Source: JBKBUF01 sp046290815 (lineage in GTDB: Bacteria > Bacteroidota > Bacteroidia > Cytophagales > Cytophagaceae). Taken from it: a DNA stretch of 64,000 nucleotides. The stretch's first letter is position 1, and the number at the start of each line of letters is the position of its first letter. This document shows positions 25,271 to 34,376 of the stretch, one piece after another. Below the pieces are notes generated by a model, which worked only from the letters and a program-made list of their open reading frames with translations, had not been told where the DNA came from and searched no databases. A program made the position numbers and the translations under genes. Location: contig JBKBUF010000004.1 in the NCBI GenBank assembly GCA_046290815.1, positions 1 to 64,000 on the forward strand, given 5' to 3'.

Positions 25271-26391
25271 AATTTTAATACTTCAGTTTTTTTAATTGCT
25301 TTACTGTTGTTGATTAATGATAATGCAGCATCAGATACTTCTTCAGGAGTTATAATCTTTTCAGGTGGATTGGTGAAAGCCTTTTCATAAGCATAACTAA
25401 TAATAATATTTTTACTTCTTTTTTCTTCAGGTACATCAAAAGGAAGTAAAATGTATTTTGTTTTCCATGGAGCATGTTGCGGATTGGTAAGTGCATATAA
25501 TACAACCACTGGGGTTTTCACAGCAGCTGCAATATGTACAGGACCGGTATTATTAGCTATCAGTACTTTTGACATTCTTATTAGTGCAACCAGCTCTTCC
25601 AGATTCAATTTTCCTGCAAGGTTCCAAACATTATTACCTACTCTGTTTTTGATCACTTCTCCAAGTCTGAACTCTGATTCAACACCTGTAATAATTATCT
25701 GTATTTCTTTCTTTTTATTAATGAGTTCTGCAGCATTGGTAAAATTTTGAATGGGGTATTGTCTTTTTTCTTCACTTACTCCCGGATGAATAATTATATA
25801 ATCTTTAGCAGGATTTATTCCGAATTCGTTAAGCTTCTCATGAAGATGCAAATATGTTTCATTTGAAATATTTAAATGAAAGGAATCGTCTTTGACGGTT
25901 GCACCCAGATGTTTTACCAAATCAAGCTGTCTTATTACTTCGTGCTTAATTTCATAAATAGGCTCTTTGTCAGGAATCCAATCAGTTACAAGATGATAAG
26001 GATTTTCACGGCAATAACAAGCTATATTGGGTATTCCTGCCATATAGCAGACCATTGCAGCCGGAAGAGGGTTTTGACTATACACGTTGAAGATAACTGC
26101 AGCATCATACTGATGTTTTTTCAGTTCCTCAATTAATTTTTGAACATTTTGCTGACCCTCAATGTCAGGTTTCATCCAGGCCGGTTCAGAAATAATTATT
26201 TGATCAATTTCAGGTATAAGTTTTGCAATACCCGATCCTGCTCTTGAAGCAAGAAGTGTGATTTTTCTTCCAGGTAGCGCCTCTTTTAAAGCCCTGATTG
26301 CAGGGGAGGTCATTATAATGTCTCCTAAATTGTCAGTACGGATACATAAAAGGTTTTTGTAATTCTTCCATTTATCTGCCTGCGCTTTCAT
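25267..26391 (-). CDS. Family 9 glycosyltransferase (ADP-heptose transferase-like)
   Basis: 374 residues, two Rossmann halves (GT-B). N-terminal CIRTDNLGDIIMTSPAIRAL is the GT9 signature; the C-terminal half has YIIIHPGVSEEKRQYP, the acceptor/donor loop VLIANNTGPVHIAAAVKTPVVVLY and NPQHAPWK. It starts 20 bp inside the end of hldE, and stops inside the next gene, so it is tightly coupled. Next to hldE and gmhB, the natural donor is an ADP-heptose and the product a heptosylated lipopolysaccharide core or related glycan. Confidence 0.88.
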   Translation of the reverse strand: MKAQADKWKNYKNLLCIRTDNLGDIIMTSPAIRALKEALPGRKITLLASRAGSGIAKLIPEIDQIIISEPAWMKPDIEGQQNVQKLIEELKKHQYDAAVIFNVYSQNPLPAAMVCYMAGIPNIACYCRENPYHLVTDWIPDKEPIYEIKHEVIRQLDLVKHLGATVKDDSFHLNISNETYLHLHEKLNEFGINPAKDYIIIHPGVSEEKRQYPIQNFTNAAELINKKKEIQIIITGVESEFRLGEVIKNRVGNNVWNLAGKLNLEELVALIRMSKVLIANNTGPVHIAAAVKTPVVVLYALTNPQHAPWKTKYILLPFDVPEEKRSKNIIISYAYEKAFTNPPEKIITPEEVSDAALSLINNSKAIKKTEVLKL

Positions 26392-27883
26392 ATTTCTTCT
26401 TTTTAATTTTAATTTTCACGGTATGTTTATCTCTGTTTCTGATTTTCTCTATAAGACTGCTGGTTGAAGTGTTAAAAGTTATAGGAATAATTTTCACCGT
26501 ACCTTTCATATGTTCGATCAGTTTTGCTTCAGGAATAGTTTCATATGAGTAATTTCCTCCTTTAACAAAGTATTGCGGACGGATAATTTTTAATAATTGA
26601 TGTAGTTCTTCTCCTGAAAAAGATACCATTAAGTCAACACATTCGAGTTCTTCCAGTACTGCTATCCTGTCTGACAAAGTATTAATCGGCCTGTCTTCAC
26701 CTTTCACTTTCCTTATGCTTTCGTCGGTATTCAATCCAACAATGAGAACATCTCCCAGTTCCCTTGCTTTTTTCAACAATGAAATATGTCCTCTATGCAG
26801 CAGATCGAAACAACCATTGGTAAATACAACCTTTTTTCCTGAATGATTCAGCGCTTCGATCACAGAAAGAAGTTCTTTTTTTGTTGAGATAAATTTTCCT
26901 GACTTCCTGAAATGATTTATTAATAAATCCATTGTACAAAACTCTGTTCCTTCCTTCTGAAGAACTATTGATGCAGCAGCAGATGCAATTTCTGCTGCTT
27001 TTTTACCCGAACAACCACAAGATAAGGATAAGGTCAAGGCACCTATATAAGTGTCCCCTGCTCCTATAGAGTTTTTGTTTTCCCTTGAGATAGTTTCTAA
27101 ATGTATAGGATGTTTTCCTTTTTCAATTAATACAGTTCCTTCTTTGTCAATTGTTGCATTTACAAATTGAGCTCCAGTGATAGTTAACAAGGATTTATAT
27201 GAAGAAATTATTTGATTTACTCTCCCTGCTCCCTTTAATTTAGGGAATTTTAAAAGGGAAATACTTTCTTCATAATTAGGTTTAACTGCCGTAGGCTTTA
27301 ACTTCCTGAATTTAGATAAATCCCTTGAGTCAATTACAAGTACTTTATTTTTGTCTTTAATTATGTTATGTATTTTTTCTATTACGGACGAAGAAAAAAT
27401 ACCATAGGCATAATCAGATAGTACTATAGCATCAATTTTATTGATTAATTTTTCTATATTTTGAATCAGTTGACCTTCTGAAATTGAATTAAGTGGATGC
27501 TCAGATCCAGAATCCACTCTTAGCAGAATATTAGAGGAAGCAGTAATTCTGTTTTTTATCAGTGTGGATCTTTCCGTGTCAGTAAGGAGAAACTTTACAT
27601 TTACTTTATTTTTTTTCAACAGATTACATATCTTTTTCCCGGCTTCATCTTTTCCTATTACCGAAATAAAGAAAGTCTCAGCTCCAAGGTTGGAGATGTT
27701 TATGGCTGTATTTGCCGCCCCACCACAATTATATTCCTCTTGAAGGACATTGATAACAGGGGCAGGCGCTTCTCTGCATAACTTTTCTGATATGCCTTTT
27801 ATGTATTTGTCGAGCATAGCATCACCGACCACTAAAACTTTTTTATTTTTGAATTTCCTGATCACCTCTTCCATACGCTGCAT
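26372..27883 (-). CDS. hldE: Bifunctional heptose-7-phosphate kinase / heptose-1-phosphate adenylyltransferase
   Basis: 503 residues, matching the two-domain HldE/RfaE layout. Residues 1-330 are a PfkB/ribokinase-type kinase (KVLVVGDAMLDKYIKG; substrate loop NCGGAANTAINISNLGA; ATP/anion-hole motif SIGAGDTYIGAL). Residues of about 345-480 are a nucleotidyltransferase (VVFTNGCFDLLHRGHISLL with the HxGH motif RGH; GLNTDESIRKVKG). It phosphorylates D-glycero-D-manno-heptose 7-phosphate at C1 and, after GmhB acts, adenylylates it to ADP-heptose. The last 20 residues are Lys-rich (VKIKIKKKKYESAGR) and longer than in E. coli. Confidence 0.93.
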   Translation of the reverse strand: MQRMEEVIRKFKNKKVLVVGDAMLDKYIKGISEKLCREAPAPVINVLQEEYNCGGAANTAINISNLGAETFFISVIGKDEAGKKICNLLKKNKVNVKFLLTDTERSTLIKNRITASSNILLRVDSGSEHPLNSISEGQLIQNIEKLINKIDAIVLSDYAYGIFSSSVIEKIHNIIKDKNKVLVIDSRDLSKFRKLKPTAVKPNYEESISLLKFPKLKGAGRVNQIISSYKSLLTITGAQFVNATIDKEGTVLIEKGKHPIHLETISRENKNSIGAGDTYIGALTLSLSCGCSGKKAAEIASAAASIVLQKEGTEFCTMDLLINHFRKSGKFISTKKELLSVIEALNHSGKKVVFTNGCFDLLHRGHISLLKKARELGDVLIVGLNTDESIRKVKGEDRPINTLSDRIAVLEELECVDLMVSFSGEELHQLLKIIRPQYFVKGGNYSYETIPEAKLIEHMKGTVKIIPITFNTSTSSLIEKIRNRDKHTVKIKIKKKKYESAGR

Positions 27884-27900
27884 TGTTAATTATGGTATTG

Positions 27901-28467
27901 TTACATTAATGTTTTAATGCTAAGAATAGCAGATGCTGCATCTGAAAATTCTTTTACAATAAAATCCGGTATTCTTTTTTCATTCAGAATCCATTCAGTT
28001 TCATTTCCGTTATCTATCAGTATAGATTTACAACCTGCTGCATTACCCGCTTCCACATCATTTAAAATATCTCCGATCATCCATGAGTTTTGCAAATCCA
28101 CCTGATGTTCTTCAGCAGCTTTTAATATTAATCCCGGAAGTGGTTTTCTGCAGTTACAGTGGTTGTTGTATGGAAATATATTTCCTTCAGGTAAATGAGG
28201 ACAGTAATAGAAGTCATCTAACTGAACCTTTGCATCCTTAAGTAAAAGCTGAATTTTTTTATTTACAGCATTAAGTTCTTTTTCTTTAAAATAGCCTAAT
28301 GCAACTCCGGGTTGATTAGAAATGATGATTAATTTAAAGTTATATTGCTTCAGAAGCTTTAACGCTTCTGAAGCTCCTTTAGTAAGAATAATTTTGTCAG
28401 GATCTGCATTATAAGGAACATTTTCAATTAATGTTCCGTCCTTATCAATAAAAACTGCCTTATTCAT
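27901..28467 (-). CDS. gmhB: D-glycero-D-manno-heptose 1,7-bisphosphate 7-phosphatase (HAD family)
   Basis: 188 residues from the ATG at 28467, which starts the family's typical MNKAVFIDKDGTL; the ATG at 28482 would overlap the SDR gene. HAD motifs: nucleophile Asp in FIDKDGTL, Ser/Thr motif IIISNQPG, and MIGDILNDVEAG. The Zn-binding loop diagnostic of GmhB is present: CPH, then CNC and RKPLPG. It removes the 7-phosphate between the two HldE reactions. Lies 5 bp after the SDR stop and 17 bp before hldE. Confidence 0.92.
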   Translation of the reverse strand: MNKAVFIDKDGTLIENVPYNADPDKIILTKGASEALKLLKQYNFKLIIISNQPGVALGYFKEKELNAVNKKIQLLLKDAKVQLDDFYYCPHLPEGNIFPYNNHCNCRKPLPGLILKAAEEHQVDLQNSWMIGDILNDVEAGNAAGCKSILIDNGNETEWILNEKRIPDFIVKEFSDAASAILSIKTLM

Positions 28468-28472
28468 ATATC

Positions 28473-29198
28473 TTATGGCCATGATGTTTCTTTCATTGGT
28501 ATTACCATAACTTCCGGTATTACCGTTTCTGCAGGCTGACAAAGGATATATTTGATAGTGTCGGCAACGTTTTTCGGATCCTGAAGCAGGTTCGGGTCTA
28601 CATCGGGGAAGCGTTCAAGGATGAATGGTGTCTGCATGCCCCCTGCAATAAGTGCTGTTACCTTTATATTGTTTTGTCTGGCTTCGACATGTAAAGCATG
28701 GCTGAATCCCAACAATCCCCATTTGCTAGCATGATAAGCAGAAGCATTTGCCCAGGCTCTTTTTGCGGCAGTAGACACGATGTTTACTATATGACCGCTT
28801 CCGCTTTTTGAAAGATAAGGATAAGCAATTTTAGCCACATTGAAAGGGCCACAAAGATTTACTTTAATTACTTTGTTCCATTCTTCAAATGACAATTCAT
28901 CAATTGGCTTAGTATAATCTACTCCTGCATTGTTAATAACAATGTCTAGCCTGCCATAGTCTGAAACAATTTTTTCAATTACTTCATGGACGATTTTTTC
29001 ATTGCAGACATCCATGATATAGGCTGAAGCCTGGCCTCCGTTTTCTTTTATTTTATTTACCACCTTTTCAATGCCGTTTATTCTTACATCAGCAGCTGCT
29101 ATAATGGCCCCTTCATTGGAAAGGGTTTTGCTTATCTCTGCTCCCAAACCCTGGCCGCTACCGGTGACCAGTACAACCTTGTTTTTTAAGTTACTCAT
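28473..29198 (-). CDS. Short-chain dehydrogenase/reductase
   Basis: 241 residues, classical SDR. NAD(P) motif TGSGQGLG at residues of about 12-19, NNAG at about 89, catalytic Ser in VSTAAKRAW, and YHASK with the Tyr/Lys pair. The segment AADVRINGIEK after strand 2 has an Asp, favouring NAD(H). The C-terminal PEVMVIPMKETSWP is unlike fatty-acid FabG. It sits in the glycan operon between a glycosyltransferase and gmhB, so a sugar-nucleotide or sugar reductase role is likely, but it is not the epimerase HldD (which is an extended SDR). Start overlaps the upstream frame by 4 bp. Confidence 0.85.
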   Translation of the reverse strand: MSNLKNKVVLVTGSGQGLGAEISKTLSNEGAIIAAADVRINGIEKVVNKIKENGGQASAYIMDVCNEKIVHEVIEKIVSDYGRLDIVINNAGVDYTKPIDELSFEEWNKVIKVNLCGPFNVAKIAYPYLSKSGSGHIVNIVSTAAKRAWANASAYHASKWGLLGFSHALHVEARQNNIKVTALIAGGMQTPFILERFPDVDPNLLQDPKNVADTIKYILCQPAETVIPEVMVIPMKETSWP

Positions 29199-30526
29199 AT
29201 TTGTTGTCCAGTTTTTAATGGTACAAAAAGTTTATTTTTATAATAGTTAAATAGCTCCATCCAATTTGCATGATGTTCTGAAAGCCTTGGAAGTCCTGAT
29301 ACCAGACTATATACTTTTGCCATTTCCATAGCCACAGCTTCCCAGGTGAACATTTTGTTTACTCTTAATAAACCATTCAGCGTAAAATTTTTTGCCAATG
29401 ATTTGTTCGTTATTGTTTCCAGCATTCGTTTTCACAGTATTTCCGGATCATCCGGAGGTACCAGAAAACCGGTGCGTCCGTGTTCTACCGAATATTTTAT
29501 TCCTCCAACATTGGAACCTATAACAGGAGTGCCACATGCCATAGCTTCCAAAGGTGTAATACCAAATGGTTCATACCAAGGAGTGCTTATGAATATATCT
29601 GCGGCATTATAATAATGCTTTAACTCTTCACGCTTTTTTCTTCCTGTAAATATTACTCTGTCGGAAATATTTTCTTCTTCTGCTATTTTCTGTAGTCTTC
29701 CTATTTCAGGTGTTAATGATGGATCCGGAATTTCCGATTCACCTCCTACAATCAGAAGTTTTACAGGCAGGCCGGGAGAAATCTTCAGCATCTTTCCTAA
29801 ACCTTTTATGACATTATCTACTCCCTTTCTTGGGACCAATCTGCCTAGCTGTAGGATAATAAATTCATCAGGTGATAATCCATGTGCTAGTTTTGATTTT
29901 CTTTTACTGATCGGGAAAAATTCGGACTTGTCAAATCCGCATGGGATAATTTTAATTTTCTCCTCGGATGCATAATATAGAACCATGAGATCATCTTTGT
30001 CCTGAGGACACTCCGCAATGATTCCATCAGCATATGCAGCAACTGATTTTTCGATATCAAATCTTTCGTCAGGAAAGTCATCTGATGCACCCTGGTGGAT
30101 TCTTCTTACTTTACCTAATGCATGAAATGTAATTACAAAGGGTATCGCAAGGAATTTCTTTATCATAGTGGCAACATAACCTGACATCCAGAAATGAGCA
30201 TGAATAAGTTCGTAGTTCTGATTTTTTTCCTTTATGAATTGTATCATCTCAGCAGCGAATTCATCCATATACTGAAACATATCTTCCTTGCGGATATATT
30301 CGACAGGACCTGCCTTTATATGTATTATCCTTATGCCGGGGATATATTCGATTATTTTTTCCTTCAACGGATTGTCCCATCGGGTGAAAATATCAATAGT
30401 ATAACCGAATTTTATTAAATGCCTGGCCAACCTATCGACATATACATTTTGTCCCCCGCTGTCAATTCCTCCCAATAACGCAAGGGGAGAAGCGTGCTCA
30501 CTTATGAATGCTATTTTCTTCTTCAC
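29195..30526 (-). pseudogene. Family 4 glycosyltransferase interrupted by one in-frame TGA
   Basis: Two open segments in the same frame make one protein of about 440 residues. The first (30526-29432, 364 aa) has the sucrose-phosphate-synthase-like start LALLGGIDSGGQNVYVDRLA, the phosphate-binding RLVPRKGVDNVI and the ExxxxxxxE motif EPFGITPLE. It stops at TGA 29434-29432 after VPPDDPEIL, exactly where homologues continue into their C-terminal helix. The second (ATG 29425) reads on as MLETITNKSLAKNF then NKMFTWEAVAMEMAKVYS, the normal family ending. Either a sequencing error, a recent nonsense mutation, or a shortened but active enzyme. The downstream SDR start overlaps the end by 4 bp. Confidence 0.8.
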
Positions 30527-31511
30527 TTCCCACCTCCCGCATCAATGAATTTTCTTTACCGGTTTTCATTCTGAAGATTTCCAGCCATTCATCTGTAAAT
30601 CTTTTAATATTAAATTTTTTAATAGCAGTTTCTCTGGCTCCTTTACTTAGTTGAAATGCTTTTTCAGGATTTTCAATAAGTGTATGCATTTTCTCCACCA
30701 GATAATCCAGATTTGTGTGAATGTATCCTGAATAATCGTTTTCAATCGTAACACACATTTCTGTTGTTGCCATTCCTACAACAGGAAGTCCTGTCATCAT
30801 AGCTTCGCAAACAGATAATCCCAGACTGGTATATCTGATCGGATTAAAAAAGAATCTGTATTTTGAAATAAAGGTTGGCAATTCTTTATTTGGAATTTCA
30901 CCTAAACCACCTAGTTCTTCTGAGCCCATTCCTATAAGATCCAGAGGAATTTTCTTTCTTGCCTTCTCAAATATGTCCAGGCCGAGGCGTCTTCCTCGTT
31001 TTGATATACCGTTTATTACAACAATTCCTTTCGGAATCTCACCGGTATATACCGCTGAGTGGATTATTACTCCATGTTGAATTACTGTTGTTGGTGTCCT
31101 GTTATTATTCCACATCATATTGTTGAAATCTGTAACATGAACTAATAACATCTTAGGGTCATCAACAATATGTCTGGTGTCTGTCGGTACTTCTCTTGGC
31201 GGATCATGTTCCAGAAATATTTTTGGAAGAGCTCTTTGTTTCTCAGATAAAATCTCATATTGGTCCTTTTCATAATTCTTTCCTGACTGAAAAAGTATAC
31301 AGTCGAATTCATGATTCTTCACCTCTTCAGCAGGTATTTCATGAACATTTTTTCCCCATGGAATGGTACCTGATTTTCCTCCGTATCCTTCTTCTTTATT
31401 GGCTTTTACCGGAAGATAAAAATCGCATGGTGTCTGAGTCAGATAATATAAATAGCTTCCATGTATATGCCATGTCAATACTTTTATCTTTTCTCCATTC
31501 TTACTTTTCAT
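30498..31511 (-). CDS. Family 4-type (GT-B) glycosyltransferase
   Basis: 337 residues from the ATG at 31511; the frame also offers an ATG at 31532. The second domain carries the GT-B pattern: IVVINGISKRGRRLG, LIGMGSEELGGLG, and the donor-binding region TSLGLSVCEAMMTGLPVVG, with a Glu pair less canonical than usual. The N-terminal WHIHGSYLYYLTQTPCDFYLP block is found in a Bacteroidota subfamily that I know only as group 1 glycosyltransferase. It overlaps the downstream gene by 29 bp. Acceptor and donor unknown. Confidence 0.78.
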   Translation of the reverse strand: MKSKNGEKIKVLTWHIHGSYLYYLTQTPCDFYLPVKANKEEGYGGKSGTIPWGKNVHEIPAEEVKNHEFDCILFQSGKNYEKDQYEILSEKQRALPKIFLEHDPPREVPTDTRHIVDDPKMLLVHVTDFNNMMWNNNRTPTTVIQHGVIIHSAVYTGEIPKGIVVINGISKRGRRLGLDIFEKARKKIPLDLIGMGSEELGGLGEIPNKELPTFISKYRFFFNPIRYTSLGLSVCEAMMTGLPVVGMATTEMCVTIENDYSGYIHTNLDYLVEKMHTLIENPEKAFQLSKGARETAIKKFNIKRFTDEWLEIFRMKTGKENSLMREVGSEEENSIHK

Positions 31512-31538
31512 AATCGTCACTCTCCATCTCAAATAATC

Positions 31539-32555
31539 TTATGATTTATTAATTGTTTCTGATTTTTTTAATTCATTAATTAACTGTTTAGTCATAAGGG
31601 AGACAATATTGTAATTATTCGTTTCTTTCGGCATAATTATCCGATGCAGCTGTTTATTCATTGGAGCCCATCTCATCGGATCAGATGTAAGGAAAAGAAC
31701 AACGCTTGGTGTTTTAACTGCTGTGGCAATATGTGAGACCCCTGTATCATTTGAAAACAGCATAAATGCTTCCTTGATGAGGAGGGAAATCGTACCAATA
31801 TTTGTTTTGCCGCAAAGATTTACATACTCACTTCTCAATTTTAAAATAACATTTTCAATAATTTTTCTTTCAGATTCTGTACCTGTAAATACTAATTTGA
31901 AGCCGTAGCCCGCTATTTCTTCAGCTATTTTTGAAAAATATTCTGATTTCCATCTCCTTTTTATATCCCTGGCTCCCGGATGAATACAAACATATTTTCT
32001 TTCTTGCAGATTAAATTCTTTTTTCAAATTTTGAAATTGGTTTAATTCGCTTTCAAGAACCGGAAATTCCAGTGAAGTATCGCAGCAATCTATTCCCAAT
32101 GATTTAATTAAAGTGAGATGCCTTTCAATTTCATGACAATGTTCAGGATAAGGAATAAATCCTGATGAAGGCATATACTTATCGGATTCAAAATATCCGA
32201 CAATTTCTTTCGCCCCTAATAAAGCAATTAATGGGTTAATGACAGATCCGTTTCCCTGCATTTGAATTATCAGGTCATATTTCTTTTTATTCATTTCAAG
32301 GATAAAATCAGCTACAAGGAAAGGATCATAACCTTGTTCCGGTAATCCCGGAAATCCAGGGAAAGGAATAAATCCATTAAAGTAGTGTGGAAATCTGTTT
32401 ACAAAATCTTTCGCCCAGGGTAAGCCTATCAAATCAATTTCAGCCTCAGGAAATTTTTCTTTTAATGCTTTTATTGCCGGAATGCTGCAAAGCATATCTC
32501 CTAACTGCAATGCTCTGAAAACAGCAATTTTCTTAAATGTATTTTGCTTACTCAT
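31539..32555 (-). CDS. Family 9 glycosyltransferase (heptosyltransferase-like), second copy
   Basis: 338 residues. GT9 N-terminus IAVFRALQLGDMLCSIPAIKALK, C-terminal YVCIHPGARDIKRRW and LFSNDTGVSHIATAVKTPSVVLF. Full length and uninterrupted. Three GT9 genes in one operon suggest a repeated heptose (or similar sugar) in the glycan, each step with its own enzyme. A good GGAGGT ribosome site precedes the ATG (rare in this window). Spacing to the upstream, frameshifted GT9 is 56 bp. Confidence 0.88.
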   Translation of the reverse strand: MSKQNTFKKIAVFRALQLGDMLCSIPAIKALKEKFPEAEIDLIGLPWAKDFVNRFPHYFNGFIPFPGFPGLPEQGYDPFLVADFILEMNKKKYDLIIQMQGNGSVINPLIALLGAKEIVGYFESDKYMPSSGFIPYPEHCHEIERHLTLIKSLGIDCCDTSLEFPVLESELNQFQNLKKEFNLQERKYVCIHPGARDIKRRWKSEYFSKIAEEIAGYGFKLVFTGTESERKIIENVILKLRSEYVNLCGKTNIGTISLLIKEAFMLFSNDTGVSHIATAVKTPSVVLFLTSDPMRWAPMNKQLHRIIMPKETNNYNIVSLMTKQLINELKKSETINKS

Positions 32556-32611
32556 ATTGCACCTCCTTGCAAGATGAATAAGCCGAAAATATATAATTAG
32601 TTTTAAGAAAT

Positions 32612-33686
32612 TTATTTGATCAGAGCATCAACCGCTTTTATCACTTCATTTACTTCAATATTTTCAAGAAAGGATATTTCATGTCTGCATTGATTATAAG
32701 TAGGTTCAAATGGGTAAGGGTTATTGGGAATTATACCACAATTATTGCAGATTAAATTCCATGAAATAACAGGATAGTGTTTTGAACGATTTAGAGGTGC
32801 CCAGTTTATTACATTGGGAGCCCAGTACAGGCCGATGGTTTTCGATCCTGATGCTATTGCAAGGTGCAAAGGACCGGTGTCTACACTTATGGTGAGTTTG
32901 GTTTTGCTGAACAATGCTGCCATTCCTCCAAGAGAAAGTTTTCCTGCAAGATTGCACGCTGTACTGTGCATAAGGCGCATGATCTCATTAATATAGATAG
33001 CATCATCTGAAGATCCGGTAAAAATCACCTGATGCTTATTTTTATATAAAGTATCAGCAAGTACAGCATATTTCTCTTTGCTCCACATTCTTCTTTCATC
33101 CATTCCTACCGGATGTATAATTATGCTGTTTTCTAATTCAAAAGCCACCTGTTCTTGCAGCTCTTTATAATCTTCCTGAAGAATATTAATTTTTGGTTCG
33201 GTTGATATTGCTTTTGCGCCTAGCATCTGCGCTACTTCTAGATATCTTATTACTTCATTTTGATAATAATAAAATGGTAAGGAGAAATCAAGAGATTCTG
33301 AATCCGGAGATTTTAGTCCTGCTGTAATCCTTGCACCTAATTTTTTTATAAATGGATTTGCAGCTGTTCCCTTACCATGTATCTGAATAGCAAGGTCGAA
33401 TTTTTCTTCTTTCATTTTCTGAAAAAACTCCTTGATTTCTTCCTGATTTTCTGTAATGCCTTTTTTCTTCCCTTATCCCCTTAGTTACCGGGATGGTAAT
33501 TACCCTGCTTACCGGACAACGGTATTTTCCTTCAAGAAAAGTTTTATGCCATGGCTTTCCCAAAAGTATAATTTCAGCTTGCGGATATGTATGTTGTAAA
33601 GCCTGGATGGCAGGAAGCGTAACAATAAAGTCCCCTAAGGCATTGGCACGTAGTATAGCAATTTTTTGTACGTTTGGTAAGACCAT
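32612..33686 (-). pseudogene. Family 9 glycosyltransferase, frameshifted in an A6/T6 tract
   Basis: The N-terminal part (from ATG 33686: NVQKIAILRANALGDFIVTLPAIQAL) and the C-terminal part (KEEKFDLAIQIHGKG ... LTISVDTGPLHLAIASGSKTIGLYWAP) are one GT9 protein in two frames. The frames meet at the T6 run 33461-33466. Removing one base there gives IPVTKGIREEKGITENQEEI and then the second frame without a gap. The frame past the tract in the first phase reads only Arg/Lys-rich nonsense to a stop at 33372. First gene of the operon. A sequencing error, phase variation by slippage, or a real lesion are all possible. Confidence 0.82.
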
Positions 33687-33713
33687 AGTAGGCAAGGGTG
33701 AGACAAATGTGGT

Positions 33714-33776
33714 GTGTTGGATATTAGACAATCAAATCCAATATCCAACCTCTAACTTCAAACATCTAATATCTAT
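33714..33776 (-). repeat. TTGGATATTGGAT word run after the PEBP gene
   Basis: A run of ATATTGGAT / TTAGAGGTTGG words on the minus strand directly after the PEBP stop. A longer relative is at 35110-35170. Confidence 0.5.
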
Positions 33777-34231
33777 TTCTCCACTTTCATTTTTTCCTTC
33801 TGATAAACGCCTGTAAGGATTGCTGTGTCTATTACATGTCCTTCCATTTCCCTTATCAGCACCCTTCTGTCACTTTCATTAGGAATATCAAGGACAGTAT
33901 CCAGCGCAAATAATTTAAACAGATACTTATGTTCCCCTGTAGGAGGGCATGGTCCTTCATAACCAAATGTTCCTCCGTTACATATTCCCTGGGTAGCTCC
34001 CTTGGCAATGGAATTTTCATCAAACCCTGAGGCCTGAGGCGGAATGTTAAATACCAACCAATGCACCCATGGTTTTGCCGGTGCATCAGGATCTTCAACC
34101 ATTAGTACAAGACTTTTGGCAGTTTTTGGTACATCTGCAAATTTTAAAGGAGGGCTGATATTGGGTCCCTCACAGGTATATCTGACAGGTATTCTCTCCC
34201 CGTCGTTAAATGCCGGACTGAAAATTTTCAT
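33773..34231 (-). CDS. YbhB/YbcL-type phosphatidylethanolamine-binding-like protein
   Basis: 152 residues, full length for the bacterial PEBP (Raf-kinase-inhibitor-like) family. Signature blocks: VRYTCEGPNISPPLKF, LVLMVEDPDAPAKPWVHWLVFNIP, and YEGPCPPTGEHKYLFKLFALD. These line the anion pocket of the fold. Function of bacterial members is not settled. No signal peptide. Upstream of and on the same strand as the glycan operon but separated by a word repeat and about 86 bp. Confidence 0.9.
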   Translation of the reverse strand: MKIFSPAFNDGERIPVRYTCEGPNISPPLKFADVPKTAKSLVLMVEDPDAPAKPWVHWLVFNIPPQASGFDENSIAKGATQGICNGGTFGYEGPCPPTGEHKYLFKLFALDTVLDIPNESDRRVLIREMEGHVIDTAILTGVYQKEKMKVEK

Positions 34232-34302
34232 ACTTTTTTCGTTATCTCAAAACAGAACCTTGGCTGATTGATAATGTTTGTAAAAGTTTTTTAGGAATTA
34301 GT

Positions 34303-34356
34303 AAAAAAACTAAGGCTGCCGGGAAAGTGAATTTATGGGCACTTTCAGGCAGCCTT
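34303..34356 (-). terminator. Long hairpin terminator after the acidic protein gene
   Basis: AAGGCTGCC / GGCAGCCTT closing an inner GAAAGTG / CACTTTC stem, with a seven-T run on the minus strand. It could also work in the plus direction. Same AGGCTGCC core as the terminator at 20342. Confidence 0.85.
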
Positions 34357-34376
34357 TTTAAAATATATTATTAAAG

